NCBI GenBank assembly: GCA_027579435.1
Contig: JANBPK010000806.1
Coordinates: 310,001-374,000 of the forward strand
Direction of reading: 5' to 3'
Source: Candolleomyces eurysporus
Lineage: Eukaryota; Basidiomycota; Agaricomycetes; Agaricales; Psathyrellaceae
DNA: 64,000 nt
The notes under the pieces: model-generated
The model's input: only the letters and a program-made list of their open reading frames with translations
What the model was told of the DNA's origin: nothing
Database searches by the model: none
Shown here: positions 33,501 through 46,705 of the stretch, in pieces
How the letters are laid out: each line of letters starts with the position of its first letter
Position numbering within the stretch: position 1 is the first letter of the stretch
Translations under genes and position numbers: made by a program

Positions 33501-35252
33501 TGCGTCACCAAGGAGATCTTCGGGTTTGAATGAAAGGGTGAGTTATCAGAATATTTCGAAAAGATGTTGAAACACACCTCGCGCTGTCTTGTCGTCTACA
33601 GCCCGAGTGATGGGGGCTAGAATCCAGATGCAATTCGCCTTCTTCATATAGTCTTTCGCAATGTTGTTTCTGGCAGCATTGGCGTCGGCAACACCTATTC
33701 AGAAAATGGTTAGACTGTGTTTGACTCTCTGAAATACACAAAACAAACCAGGAAGGTCGACCAAAATGGCACCGGTGGACAATGCCTTCGCGGGACATCG
33801 CACGTTGACTTGTCGAATTAAGGGCCAAAGAGCTGGTTCGTCATCTTTGGAGGACTTCTTCGCGTTCTTTGCAGCGACTGATTGACCAGCAGCCTCCCTG
33901 ACCTTGTCCATCAAGGTCTTTTCTTTCGGCTTGTCTTTGCTCTTCTTATCTTTCTTGTCACCACGCTTCTGATCCTTGGAGTCAATGTACTTGGCGATTT
34001 CTTTGCCGAAAGTTTTCGAATCCTTGGCCACAATCTTTTTGGTCGTACCGAGGATGGTGGCGATGTCTACATGGCGTGAGTTGAGGGACTGACATGTAAA
34101 GGACAGTGCTAGACTTACTGCGATCAAGATTGAGAATTTGCTGGACATCCATCTGAAGGATTTGCTCAATGGCGACATTTGGATACACAGCGTGAACCTT
34201 CATTCGTGTTTAGGCCCGTCAACGAACAAGGAAGCAAAGAGGCGGAAACAAACCTTTGACCATGCAATACCTGCGTCACTCTTGAGGTCCGTCGTTCGCT
34301 TGATGGTACCATCTTCGTCCACCAAGTCGTGGCGAAGGACCTCAAGTTCCTGCTTCCATTCCTCGGCGGACAGGAACGAGATATCTCCATTGATAGTCCT
34401 CTTGTCGTGATACGCGATTTCAGTAACAACGGCAGTGCAAGCTAAGGAACAACTCAGCGTCTATCNAAAAAAAGGAGCCGAATTGTCACATACCACGCAT
34501 GCCACTTGTTGGAACAATATTGTCTATTCGAGCGTCAGCGCACCGCATATTCAACACAAATTTCGGTCATACCGTCTAACACTGCATTGAGGATGGATGA
34601 CTTTCCAGCACCAGTTGCTTTGCATGATATTAGTTACATTAGATTGGACTGAAACAGTGATAAATTAACATACCGCCGCAAACGGCAATCAGGGTGGACG
34701 GCGTGCTTTGACTCTTCAAACTGTTGGCGGATACATTAGTTACAACGCGCATACATTCAAGCCAGGGGACTTACTTGGCTATTTCGCGCTTCCAAACATC
34801 TTGACGCATTTTGCTGCCCAAGACCAGCGTCTTCAGGCCTTCTTCGACGGTATTGACCATCTTGAGACCTTCCCCAAGTGCGCGTTCAGGGGCATAGTCA
34901 ATTTCCGCCGCGCTTTGATATACAGCGTGCTGAGGAGCTTTGACAAGGTTGAAAGCGCCTATCATAGCATTTTCTTCGCGTTTTGGCGCCTCTTCGACCA
35001 CGGGTTCCGGTTTGGCCGGGAGGTCCTAGTTCCCGCTCAATTAATGAATTACGGTAATCGACACGAAAAAACATACTGGTTCGTTCTTCACAGCTTGATT
35101 ATTTCGTGACGGTGAGAATGGGACCCGGTTCCATGGAAATGAGGGAAGCTCGGGCTCCCTGGGCTCTGGTTTGACAACAGGATTCTGGCAATTATGCGGC
35201 CATGTCAGTTGGACGTGGCTAATTAGGGTGTCTCAAGCATATGACAAACCAT
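30531..35252 (-). CDS. SLIP-GC-like large GTPase (dynamin superfamily), probably nuclear
   Basis: A 4.7 kb multi-exon gene. GTPase: STLIAVCGATGAGKSSILNA (P-loop, about 34.65 kb), VPTSGMRACTAVVTEI (switch I Thr region), STGAILVDLPGVADANAARN (G3), ITFIASKCDDISCSEV (G4-like SKCD). A KKDKKSKDKPKEK-type basic insertion lies between G2 and G3. After a coiled coil comes a disordered linker (about 32.65-32.95 kb) with a basic cluster RKNKRKGKQGSPKRRK, a likely nuclear signal, and a long Asp/Ser/Glu run. The helical half has DAIDLPVFTCSSRDYVRLK and WCHQLTIASRERAARNFLTH, as in nuclear GTPase SLIP-GC, then NPFTRTIAHSWSALFE. The start at 35252 is uncertain: the ATG is the last codon of exon 1. N at 34466 is in an intron. 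Cellular role in fungi unknown. Confidence 0.78.
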
Positions 35253-35485
35253 ATTGGGTGTGTTCTTGACCGTGTCGGACGGCTGCGACGGGGCCGTGAC
35301 GTGATATAGCGTGTATCACGGCACAAGAACGCGTTCTGCGAGTTGGGAACAAGTTAATGAGCAAAGTGGGAAGATGGGAACCGTGCCATCCGTTGAGTAT
35401 GTTACGTGACATACAAACAGGTATAAATAACGCGATGCGCGTGACATCGATGTGACATGTCGCGTTCGTGACAGAAAATGACCTT

Positions 35486-38111
35486 CTAATACAATCGCTG
35501 TGGTCGCCAATGGTCCTTCAAGTTTCTCCCAACATCAAGCTCGACCTTAGAGACTCCACCGTACTTCTCCGATTCTCTACCTGCAAGTTTTGCACTCATT
35601 GTCTCTGTCTCGGTGTTGAAACCCAACAACGCGGAGCGTCCTGCAAGGAATTGACAGACACCGACCAAGCTTCCTTGCTGGCTCTCCGGATCCTCTCCAA
35701 GTTGGGACGAATCCTGGTCGTCTGCTTTGGAATAGATGTCAGCCCACGCTTCTTCTTTAAAAGCTTCTCCCCCTGCATACGCATCCTGTTCCGCTTCTAC
35801 CATTTCATCTGTTCCGACTTCAAACCCCATTCGTTCATATCCAATATCTTCGTGGGCACCATGGAAAGGAATATCCTGTCTTTCTGGGTTCTCTCCGTCA
35901 TCATCCGCCTGCCAGTACTCTCCGTCTCCAGCAGTCAAAATTTGATAGACTTGTCCGGGATACAGAGCATCGGTGGTGCCTTCTTGTTCGTCCTCCGACC
36001 ATCTCTCCTCCAAACACTCCCACTGCGTGAAATCGGTTGCTGGGCGGTACTCGCTCGCAAGCTCATCGTGTCGGTATATCGGTTGGTTAATATACTCGCC
36101 TTCCAACCCCCCTTCAGAGTTCTCGAACCCTTGGAATGCGGCGTCTCGCACTGTCATATCCTCTAGGGGATGGTAATAATCACCAACCAACGACGATGGA
36201 TACCCTACAGCGACTCCGAGTCTCCCGTGAATGGTATCCTGGAATGGACTAGGCTCATCGATGCTGACAACCATGCCCGAACCATCGCCGGGAGCCGCTC
36301 TCCGTATTGGAAAGGAAGCTGTCCCATTCAATCGATTTTCGGGGTTCGGAGACTCGCCTGAAACTTGTGGCCAAATAGGATCCTCCTGGGGCACGCCGTC
36401 ACGTCCTTCCAAATCTTCCGATCCGACCACTTCCTTGCGAATACTTTGAGACTCAGAAATAGTACCCGACCCAGTCGGGGGTCTTGAACGCCCTTTCTCA
36501 GGTCCGGGCCCTACGAAGTGGGGTGTTCTGGGGTGTGCCAGATGCTTGACATGCAAGGGATTTTGTTCAACCTTGGATGGGAATCGAGGGCAGGGTACCA
36601 CAACAGATTTCTCCTGTGCGCATTCCGACGCCTGGCGACCTTCAGTCGGGCGCAATTCAAAATACTTTGAGACCATTTCAAATTTCGGCAGATCCGGGTG
36701 CGAAATCGCTGCACATTGAGATGCAGAATCGTGTGGACCCAAGGAGGATCTCCCTTCTCTGGACGCCGGCTTTGAATCCTCAGCCACAGATGATTTCTTT
36801 GGAACTCCTCGTTCAGTCGCCAGAGCCACGGCCGGGGTTGGAATCGATATGTCTGTAGAGGGCAGCAGAGCGCTGTCGCGCTCTATGCTCCATGTGATGG
36901 AAGGTGTCCTAGCCCTGACCCTGTTGCTTTCTTCATCTGACTCGGATGAAGCGCTGCTGCTGCTTGACGATTCAATGATAATGGATACCTTCTGAGAGGG
37001 TTTCGTCTTGGATGTCTTGCCCGACTTGATAGTGGTTTTCTTTGTCGTGGCGACTTTGGGACGCTCGTCCTCCTCCTCTGATTCAGATGTCGCCACCGTG
37101 CTCCTCGCCTTTCTGAATGTCTTTGCCTTTGGCTTCCCAAAAAAGGCTTCTAAATCGCATATTCCTTGCTTCCCCGTAGCCTTCTTGCCAGTGTTCGCCT
37201 TTGACGACGCCTTTCCCCTTGAAAACACTCCCATAGACCTCGTAGGCTCCATCTTGAGTGCGGGTCAATGTCAACGACTTTCTCGTACTAGTAGTTCTGG
37301 CGCATACTGACCGTCAGCCTCGACTTTCCGACATTTGTAGCAGAAAACCCATGCATCAACGCCAGCCCTGCTGGCACTTTCTGCCGTTTGCTCTTCTTGC
37401 CTGAGCGTTTCTTCTGTGCACTACTGTCCGAATCGTCGTCAGTTGGTGAAGCCTTTCTCTTCTTTGGGTTCACAATGTCCCGCTTTTCCTTCCTCCGCTG
37501 CTTTCTCTGCTCCATCCCTGTGCCAATTCTATCAACATACTTCAAATATACTGGGCGGGGTTGAAATACCCACTCGTCCGCCTGTCCCTGTCTTCCGTGT
37601 TCTCTGAGCCCTCTTCAGCGTCCCTTCCTTTCTTTAGCGATACTGTGTTCTTGGTCTTAGTTTGCTTGGAAGACCTCTTTGCGGGGCTTGATTTCGTTCT
37701 ATCTGCGCCGCCTCTGGCACCCTTCTTCTCTACACGCGAAGACTCTGCGTCGACCTTCGCACCTGGATCCGGCGGGTCCATCTTCCCTATCGTATCCCGT
37801 CTACCCGCCTGGGCGATTTCCCTATGGACGGTGGCCAGTCCGCGACCCGGGTTTCTAGCCTTGAGGACAGGAGTCATGATCTCCATCCTGCCTTCATCTT
37901 CACCTCGCGGCGGGTTTCCAGGCGCACCAGACAACGAGGAATACGCGTTCTCCTTGCCCCAGACCTCAACGTATCTCAGCCCTTCAGCCTTGTAGACCCT
38001 CGCATTACGTTCTTGCTGCTTCACGAACGACGCCACTTGATCAGACTTGTCGACCCTCGGCAACTTCGAAAGGTTCTGAGTGAAGCTTCCTCCTAACGTG
38101 GACTTGACCAT
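35486..38111 (-). CDS. Unrecognised, mostly disordered basic/acidic protein
   Basis: Starts MVKSTLGGSFTQNLSKLPRV; an N-terminal ordered-looking block continues VASFVKQQERNARVYKAEGL then RYVEVWGKENAY. A Lys/Ser/Glu-rich stretch, a second block DRIGTGMEQRKQRRKEKRD, and VPAGLALMHGFSATNVGKSR follow, then a long Ser/Pro/Glu-rich region with no globular motif to the stop. Basic clusters (KKRSGKKSKRQK) suggest nuclear location. The first two blocks are in different frames near 37545; one extra T in the ATTT run joins them as AQYILKYVDRIGTG, so I assume a homopolymer undercall; a 34 nt intron is less likely. About 830 residues. I do not recognise a family. Confidence 0.6.
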
Positions 38112-38327
38112 CGTGGACGGGGTAGGGTTGGAAGAAGAAGGCGGGATTGCCAAGCATACGGAAAAGGTAGTCAGAGGCCTATTGCCAGCCGCCGATCAAG
38201 AAGCTTCGCGATCGCCCAATACCCTCACCAATCGAAATCAAGTATGTTGATATGTTAACGTCTAAATGCCATGATATTAAATGATTATACAAGGTGGATG
38301 TAACAGATATGCCGATGTTGATACAAT

Positions 38328-39830
<1,503 letters not shown>

Positions 39831-40159
39831 TGTTTTATAGTATACTGGCTTTGGCCCTCGGGTAAAAGCGACCCAATTTGATCTGCAGGATCGTATGACA
39901 CGATTAGACGATAATGCCGCAACCAACACGACAAATTTTCGACGCGTACCGTAGCGCAAGAAAACTCGGGTCTCAAGTATGCTTCGCGGGCGTCGTCCGA
40001 AGCAAAGTAAAGAGGGCCAAAGCAAGCCACGTCGAAGAATTTATAACCTGGCCCCTCCATGATCCGGCAACAATTTCATGTGCTAAACGCTAAGCGGAGC
40101 CTGGGGTCGCCCCACGCCGTCTTCTATCAACGACAGTCACTATGTTATGTGCAGCGTAG
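39831..40159. other. Upstream region of the thiolase gene
   Basis: About 330 bp between the thiolase ATG and the stop of ATG10, both on the minus strand. Open minus-strand frames exist but end without motifs. Contains the thiolase promoter. Confidence 0.45.
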
Positions 40160-40852
40160 CTAAAGATCAAGGACGCTGCTGACAGTCACCAACCACAGCT
40201 CCAGCCATCGAACATGCCGCGTCTCCTCATCCCAACTCTCCTGCACGACTTCTCGGAAGAGTTCGTCAACCGCACCGCTTGTTTCACAGGGGTGCAGGTA
40301 CCAGCACGGTGTGCCCAGCGTTGGGTGCTCTCCCTGAGACAGCAGGGGAAAGGGCGCGTCCGGTAGTGTGAGGGCAAACCCATTTGCTCCGCTGCCTTCG
40401 GGTACTTGAAACTTGAAAAGAGTCGTTTGCATCAGCTCATTCAGTGAAAGTGGTGTGCCATCTTGAGAAAAACACTGAATTAGAGCCGTGTTATGCAACA
40501 AAACGTACGACACACTGGTATTGTGGGCAGTGAAATAAAATGCGGGGACCTGAAAACTCGCAGATAGCACCATATATTGCTGAGAAATCACATCTTCCGA
40601 CCCCACATTCGCTAGCGCCGTTGCAGCGTCCTCATCATCCTCGGTGTCAAGCTCATCGTCGCCGAGCCCTGAGTCAGCGATGGCAGTTGTGGGTCGACTT
40701 GAGCGAGAATATTGTTCGGTCCTGGCTAGATAGCCATACGGGTATTTCTCCACCCACGTCCAGTGGTGAAACGCTCTGGAAAATGAAGATTCTGATACGT
40801 GTTTTGCTGCAAACGCTCGGCAAGCGCGTTCGAAATGAGAGCGGGTGAACAT
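40160..40852 (-). CDS. atg10: Atg10, E2-like enzyme for Atg12-Atg5 conjugation
   Basis: Autophagy E2-like enzyme. Single open frame of about 230 residues starting MFTRSHFERACRAFAAKHVS. Middle part EKYPYGYLARTEQYSR, then a beta-rich core VPAFYFTAHNTSVSYVLLHN. The active-site motif is LGTPCWYLHPCETSGAVDEL, with the catalytic Cys in HPCET as in Atg3/Atg10. The C-terminal WLELWLVTVSSVLDL closes the fold. The frame is open to an earlier ATG at 40954 (34 extra residues); I prefer 40852 because Atg10 proteins begin at this helix. It is divergent from the eS1 gene about 200 bp away. Confidence 0.85.
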   Translation of the reverse strand: MFTRSHFERACRAFAAKHVSESSFSRAFHHWTWVEKYPYGYLARTEQYSRSSRPTTAIADSGLGDDELDTEDDEDAATALANVGSEDVISQQYMVLSASFQVPAFYFTAHNTSVSYVLLHNTALIQCFSQDGTPLSLNELMQTTLFKFQVPEGSGANGFALTLPDAPFPLLSQGEHPTLGTPCWYLHPCETSGAVDELFREVVQESWDEETRHVRWLELWLVTVSSVLDL

Positions 40853-41059
40853 GAGAGACGCAGCCGGTCGGCAGGTGTGCTGAGTCCCAAACGTGGGAAT
40901 ATTGATTGCAGTTGGAGAGATAAGGTTCAAGCCACACTTTACTGTTGTGGGCATTGCATTACACGATCAGCTAAACTCGTAGGCCGCACTCTCCAGGCTC
41001 GTCGTCGTCGTCTTCTGCAGCTCAAGTCTCGCTGCCGACGCATTTCATCAGCATAAAAC

Positions 41060-42046
41060 ATGGCCGTAGGGAAGGTATGCTGTCACTACGACTCATAGCA
41101 TCGCTCTGCAACTCAACTTGGGGTCAGAACAAGCGCCTTTCTAAGGGCAAGAAGGGTATCAAGAAGAAGGTCGTCGACCCCTTCTCTCGCAAGGGTGCGT
41201 GCTCTCTGGCGTTTTGGAAAGCCATCGCCTCATGATTCTGCTCTTACAGACTGGTACGATATCAAGGCCCCATCTATCTTCGAGGTCCGAAATGTCGGCA
41301 AGACCCTCACCAACCGATCCCAGGGTTTGAGTATGTCAACCTCGCAGAGAAGTCCTTGGTCCTCGTCTGACTAATTTCGCAGAAAATGCCAACGACTCGC
41401 TGAGGGGTCGTGTAATTGAAGTCTCGCTGGCTGATCTCAACAAGGATGAGGAACAGAGCTTCCGAAAAATCAAACTACGCATCGATGAGATCCAGGGCAA
41501 GAACTGCCTCACCAACTTCCACGGCATGGATTTCACCTCTGACAAACTCCGCTCCCTCGTCCGCAAGTGGCAATCTCTCGTCGAGGCACACGTCGACGTC
41601 AAGACCACTGATGGTTACCTCCTCCGTCTCTTCGCCATCGGCTTCACCAAGCGACGCCCCTCACAAGTCAAGAAGACCACCTATGCCAAGACAAGTCAGG
41701 TCCGGGAGTTGCGCAAGAAGATGTTCGAGATCATGAACCGTGAGGCTTCGAGCTGCGATTTGAAGGAGTTGGTGCAGAAGTTTGTGCCTGAGGCTATTGG
41801 TCGGGAGATCGAGAAGGCCTCACGCAGCATCTACCCTCTGCAAAATGTCTACGTCCGAAAGGCAAAAATTTTGAAGTCGCCCAAGTTCGACGTCAACAAG
41901 CTGCTCGAGCTCCACGGCGGTGACTCCGAGGTATGTTCATTTCATTGCTTATCTCACCTGCGTTTTCCTAATGCCGTCCGCAGGACACTGGTGCCCGAGG
42001 AGGTGGAAAGGACTACAAGGAGCCTGAGATCTTGGAGTCTGTTTAA
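41060..42046 (+). CDS. rps1: 40S ribosomal protein eS1 (Rps1/S3a)
   Basis: Structural protein of the small ribosomal subunit. Exon 1 is only MAVGK (41060-41074), typical for fungal ribosomal genes. Then [60 protein letters not shown] sequence, [60 protein letters not shown], and the last exon [16 protein letters not shown]. About 255 residues, every landmark present. Five introns, all under 80 nt, too short to hold typical snoRNAs and none was seen. Confidence 0.96.
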
Positions 42047-42235
42047 CGCCCTCATGTAGTCGCTATCACTTTATCATACTGCCTTATGCGTGAAATGCCT
42101 TCAATATATGCATATGATTGAGCACGAGACAGATTTTTGAACCGTGTCGATAAGGAAAATATTGTAAGCGCCGAACGGACCGGTTTGGGCAAATTACAGC
42201 GATCAAGCTTCCGCTCACTCTCCCTCTTCCTCTCC

Positions 42236-42953
42236 ATGGCGGACGTCGATCTCATTAAGAGCCGTTTGACGTCTCATCCCGACTTTCCCAAGAAGGTAGC
42301 GTAGACGTAGTGATTTCTGCCTCGAGTCGACCCTGACACTGAGATTGCACAGGGGATCGTCTTTCTGGACATTTTCCCAATCTTGAGGGACCCTCAAGTG
42401 TTCGAGGCTTTAATCTCCCATGTCGTCCACCACATTACCTCTCATACCATCGGGCTCGCCCCCAACAATAAAATTGACGTTATCGTTGGACTTGATGCGA
42501 GGGGGTTCCTCCTCGGCCCTATCGTGGCTCTCAGGCTCGGAGCTGCATTCGTACCCGTCCGGAAGAAGGGAAAACTCCCTGGCCAATGCATCCAAGCATC
42601 TTACGAGAAGGAGTACGGGACTGTGCGTACTACTAAATTGTTTGTTATCTCTAGGCTCTGATAAAACCGCCCGCAGGACGCCTTCGAGATGCAATCCGAC
42701 GCTATCCAGTCCGGTCAGAACGTCGTTATCATTGACGACCTCATTGCTACCGGTACGTTTACGCTTACCTTCCAGGGGGCCTACCTCCCTAAACTTTTCT
42801 TTCACAGGGGGGTCTGCAAAGGCCGCAGGCGAGCTCGTGAGGAAGCTCGGTGGGAACGTCCTTGAATATATCTTCATCATCGAACTCCTGTTCCTCAAGG
42901 CCTCGTCCAAACTGGGCACCCCAGTGTACTCCATTATCCAAAGCGACGACTAG
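42236..42953 (+). CDS. apt1: Adenine phosphoribosyltransferase
   Basis: Purine salvage: adenine plus PRPP to AMP. Starts MADVDLIKSRLTSHPDFPKK, then GIVFLDIFPILRDPQVFEAL, VIVGLDARGFLLGPIVALRL, VPVRKKGKLPGQCIQASYEK with the flexible loop, the PRPP-binding motif VVIIDDLIATGGSAKAAGEL, and EYIFIIELLFLKASSKL. Four exons, about 185 residues. The stop lies only about 50 bp from the convergent GH47 gene. Confidence 0.95.
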
Positions 42954-43003
42954 ATAATTTATAAGATATGGGTATGGTACAGAGATGATGCTGATGCTGG
43001 CTT

Positions 43004-46000
43004 CTAAACCAACAGACGGGTATTTAACAAGGCATGTCCGTTAATATACAAGACTCGCTCGCTCGGATCCCTGGTGTCTTCTTCTGTCGGAGTTGGGAGG
43101 TCGGAGGACGGTGTTTCTTGCGAGGCGCGATCGGGGTCGGTGGCGTTGGGCCTCTGCCGTGTCCGATGTAGGGCGACCACCACCTGATTGCCCACTTGTT
43201 GTTCAACGTCGTCGATCATTTCGAGCAACAGCTTCCCAGACGTTTTGGTGAGCAAGACCAGGGCGGTATCGTTAAGATTCCCGGCTTCGTCAAGTTCGTC
43301 GATGTTGGCTGTGGGGTTGATTGTAGAGTCTTCGTCGCTGATGACGATAACGCCTGCTGCAGATGCAGCATTGGCATTTATCAGCTTTTCCAGGAATGTG
43401 CAGCCCCCTCGGTGTGCGATGAGCACTCCTTCTGAGTATGACTGGAAATAGGGATTGCATCCCTGCTCGTTGTCCTTGTCTTGATATATCCGGAGGCCTT
43501 CTGGACGGCTGAATCGAGAAACGACTACCGAGTCTTCGCTTGAGACAACCTGAGATAGATCACCACCAAAAAACGCAGATAATGCAGAGATGACGATATC
43601 GAATTCTGGGGGATTCAAGTTGACTTGAGGGATTGTAGGGCTGAGACTTTCGGTAACGAAGAATTCCAATTCAACATCTCGGTCGCGGTTCCAGAGGCTG
43701 CTTTGGGTGAGATTGACGGCGCCTGGAGGTGCAAATATTGTCGAGTCGTTGATGTATACTGTGTGCCCTGGCCTGACGGCGTAGTGACCAACTGAATATT
43801 CTCATCAGCTTCAGGGCGTCCAAAATTCGACCGCAAGAGGACGTACTCTTTCTCACATCGTACCCTTTGCCATCCAAGCGTTGCACAATTCTTGTCCGGA
43901 TACCAGTGATATTGTGGACAATAAACCCATCAGGCACAACAGCCAATTTCAGAAGACTTGGGCTCAGGTCCTCCGGAGCGATAACGCCGTTCGGGGCGAG
44001 CACGAACTCGTAAGACTGGGCAAGCATGTTAGTTCCAGAAGCAAGTTAGGCACATATTTGGACTCACGTATGCCTCCAATTTAGGCTTCTCGCACCACCC
44101 ATCGACATCCCAATATCGCTTATCCGATTCCGTGGCGTTGTTGCCAACCAGGGCTCGTGCGTATTCCACGTCAGGGCGAGATCGTATACCTTGAGTAAGG
44201 CCAAGCATCTTTGCATCTTCTGCAGAGTATCCGAATGGTGTATATGCTGGGCATTGGTGGCTAACGTACTTCCTGAGGCTTTTCGGCGTGTTTGGTCGCA
44301 AGTGGTCCCTATCCAATTTGAGAATATGGCCTTCGGTTGTGAAAACATAGTTAGAGTCGTCATCATGAAGTCGGTTGTCTTCATCGAAAAGTAGATAAAG
44401 GTACTGTTGAAGGGTTGAGTTGCGTGGTTTTTGTGATAGTTTGACGAACTACCTTGAGCGTTTCGGATAATACAAATGACTCCATTCTATCGTCTTGTTT
44501 GTTGGTTCGTAAATCTTGTATACCACTCAGGCCACATCGAACTTTAGCTCTTGTGGTCAAATCAAATAGCACGCGCTCGGCGACATCAAGGTAAAACGGG
44601 TCCTTTGTCGCCTGGCGAGTTGTGTTAGCGAGGACTCGAAGCATTCGAGGAAGTCGCTTACTCGATAGAGATACCAAGTCGATTCGATGAATTCTTTGCA
44701 AAGTCGTAAACAAAAGCCGGGGCAAGGTGTGGTATCCTCTTACCTGGTCGTAGCGGGTATTGATGAGAAGTTGCAACGCGATAGTTTGTGTCGTATACCT
44801 CAGGCATGCCTGAGTGTTGTTTCCAGAGATTATAGTCTAGAAAACACGTATCAGTTAGTCTTAGGACCGTCGAATACCAAGATAACGTACACAGTAGGTG
44901 CGACCTGATAGCATTTTCCAAATCCCCGGCAAGAACCTGAAGTCCAGGCCAAAATGCAGAGAGAGAATCAACAGTGTAGTATGCAAGATCCCCAGAGTTC
45001 ATGTTTACAAGACGGTACTAGAGAGTGGTCAGTTTTGCTAGGCTGGTGAGTAGAAATACGAGAGATGAACATACCCAATACCCGTCGGACGCTCGCGAAT
45101 ATCTCATTACAGCGGCATAAGCGTCGTCAAATACGTCAAGATATTCGATCTCGCCTGGGTCGTGCCATGTCAGAACGCCAGAAACGTGGGGCTAGAAACA
45201 ACGCGCACCGGTCATGATATACCATTTCAAGGCGTACTCGTAGAAGGAATCAATCCCTGCACCTATGCCTGAGAGTTCGGGCGGCGTCCATTTCTACATA
45301 GCTAGTGAGTTAAAGGAACACATTCAGTTCCAAAAGGATGCATACTCCGGTGCGAGCATTTATCGTGTTACCAACCAAGCCGATGTCTGATTTGCGATTC
45401 CAAACCGCGAAAAATGCCTATCCGAGTGTTAGGGACGAAGGATTTTGGGTATGGAGATAACCAACCTTTTTTGCAGCCTTTTCGAATTGGTCGTCTCCAG
45501 TCAAACGACTCAAGGTACCAAACTCCAGCAACAGGGTACCCGCACCCGCAGCACCTGGTCAAACATAAGCACTGCATGCGAGTGTAGTGTCATACACTTG
45601 TACGTACAAGTTTCCCAAGTTTCACCCTTCATCACGCCATGGCGGAGATTGACCTGTTGGGAATTAGCGGAATGAAATGAGGGTTCGGGGGAAGGTCGTA
45701 CCCGAGCATAAGGGAGGCCTGTCGGGGTCGAGAAGGCCGGCATAAGCCTTGTCCCGAGATCATACGCCAAATCCAACAATTCTCCACGATACCATGGGAG
45801 ATGAAAAGGCTGACTGGTTTGGTTGGCGAAAATATGTCCGGATAGTAGTCCACCGAGAACCCGAATCGTTGTTTCGAAGAGCTGAGGCTTAGTATCGACA
45901 TCGAAGGAGACTGCGTGTATGATATTCTTGACAGCTTTCTCGAATCCCTGTCTGTCGTCTAGAACAATAAAGGTGTCGATGACATCTATCAGGGTCAGGG

Positions 46001-46516
46001 AGAAGTTGCCAGCAACGTCGTTTGTGGCGATATTAGCACTGTAGGAGATGGTCGGTGGGTGAACCTGAAGGGACCTGAGAGAGCACGCACGGATTATTCC
46101 AGTCAGGGCCTCTGCCGGTGCAAGAAAGCGGTCCAAGCTAGAACAATATTAGATGAGATACAGACGGAGTGGGAAGTCCATACTTCATCGTAGGGAAAGG
46201 CTGGTGGTCGGTTAGATGACGCCATTCGACCACTATGTAGTTGGTGGAAATAGACTCACCATGGTCCATGTAGTTATCGAATCCATGATACCATAGCTCT
46301 CTTGTCCTCTCTCTTCGCGGAGAACGCTGGATCAGACGACATGACGCCCATGGCAGTGAAGACGACATACCGAGCGGCCAGCTTCCGCTGACTTGTCCAT
46401 CCGGAGGTGATGAATGGGCTGGAGGCGTCGGTGGTTGCGTGAAAAGGGTAGAACTTATGGATAAGGATGCTGAGGACCGCTATTGACCATCTGCCCCAAT
46501 ACGCTCCCCACTTCAT
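43004..46516 (-). CDS. EDEM-type GH47 alpha-mannosidase-like protein (Mnl1/Htm1) with protease-associated domain
   Basis: ER quality-control protein that trims mannose on misfolded glycoproteins for ERAD. Starts MKWGAYWGRWSIAVLSILIH, a signal peptide. GH47 domain: RRERTRELWYHGFDNYMDHA, ELGPLSCTGRGPDWNNP, ATNDVAGNFSLTLIDVIDTF, VLGGLLSGHIFANQ, LEFGTLSRLTGDDQFEKAA, DIGLVGNTINARTGKWTPPE, GAGIDSFYEYALKWY, YYTVDSLSAFWPGLQVLAGD, RPEFIESTWYLYRATKDPFY and FVLSETLKYLYLLFDEDNRL. After about 500 residues comes a PA-like domain (IAHRGGCTFLEKLINANAAS, AGVIVISDE) and a low-complexity tail. About 18 short exons. PA-domain fusion fits the Mnl1/EDEM branch. No HDEL-type signal seen. Confidence 0.9.
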
Positions 46517-46705
46517 GAGACTGATACAGCAAAGCGCAGGCTCGCTGGGATTTTGGAGGCAGAGGCACTTGGAATTATTGAGCGGAGTTGTCGTGGCACG
46601 TCGTCAGGATCATACCACGTGACAATGCCATTGATCGCCGGTCCGCGAAAACTCCGACGCGTCATTGGCCCCTCCCCCGCTCCGTCCGACGAAGCAACAT
46701 CCACC
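46517..46705. promoter_or_regulatory. Divergent promoter, GH47 gene / zinc-ribbon gene
   Basis: 189 bp between divergent ATGs. A plus frame is open back to 46553 in phase with the zinc-ribbon gene, so a longer N-terminus cannot be ruled out. Confidence 0.45.
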
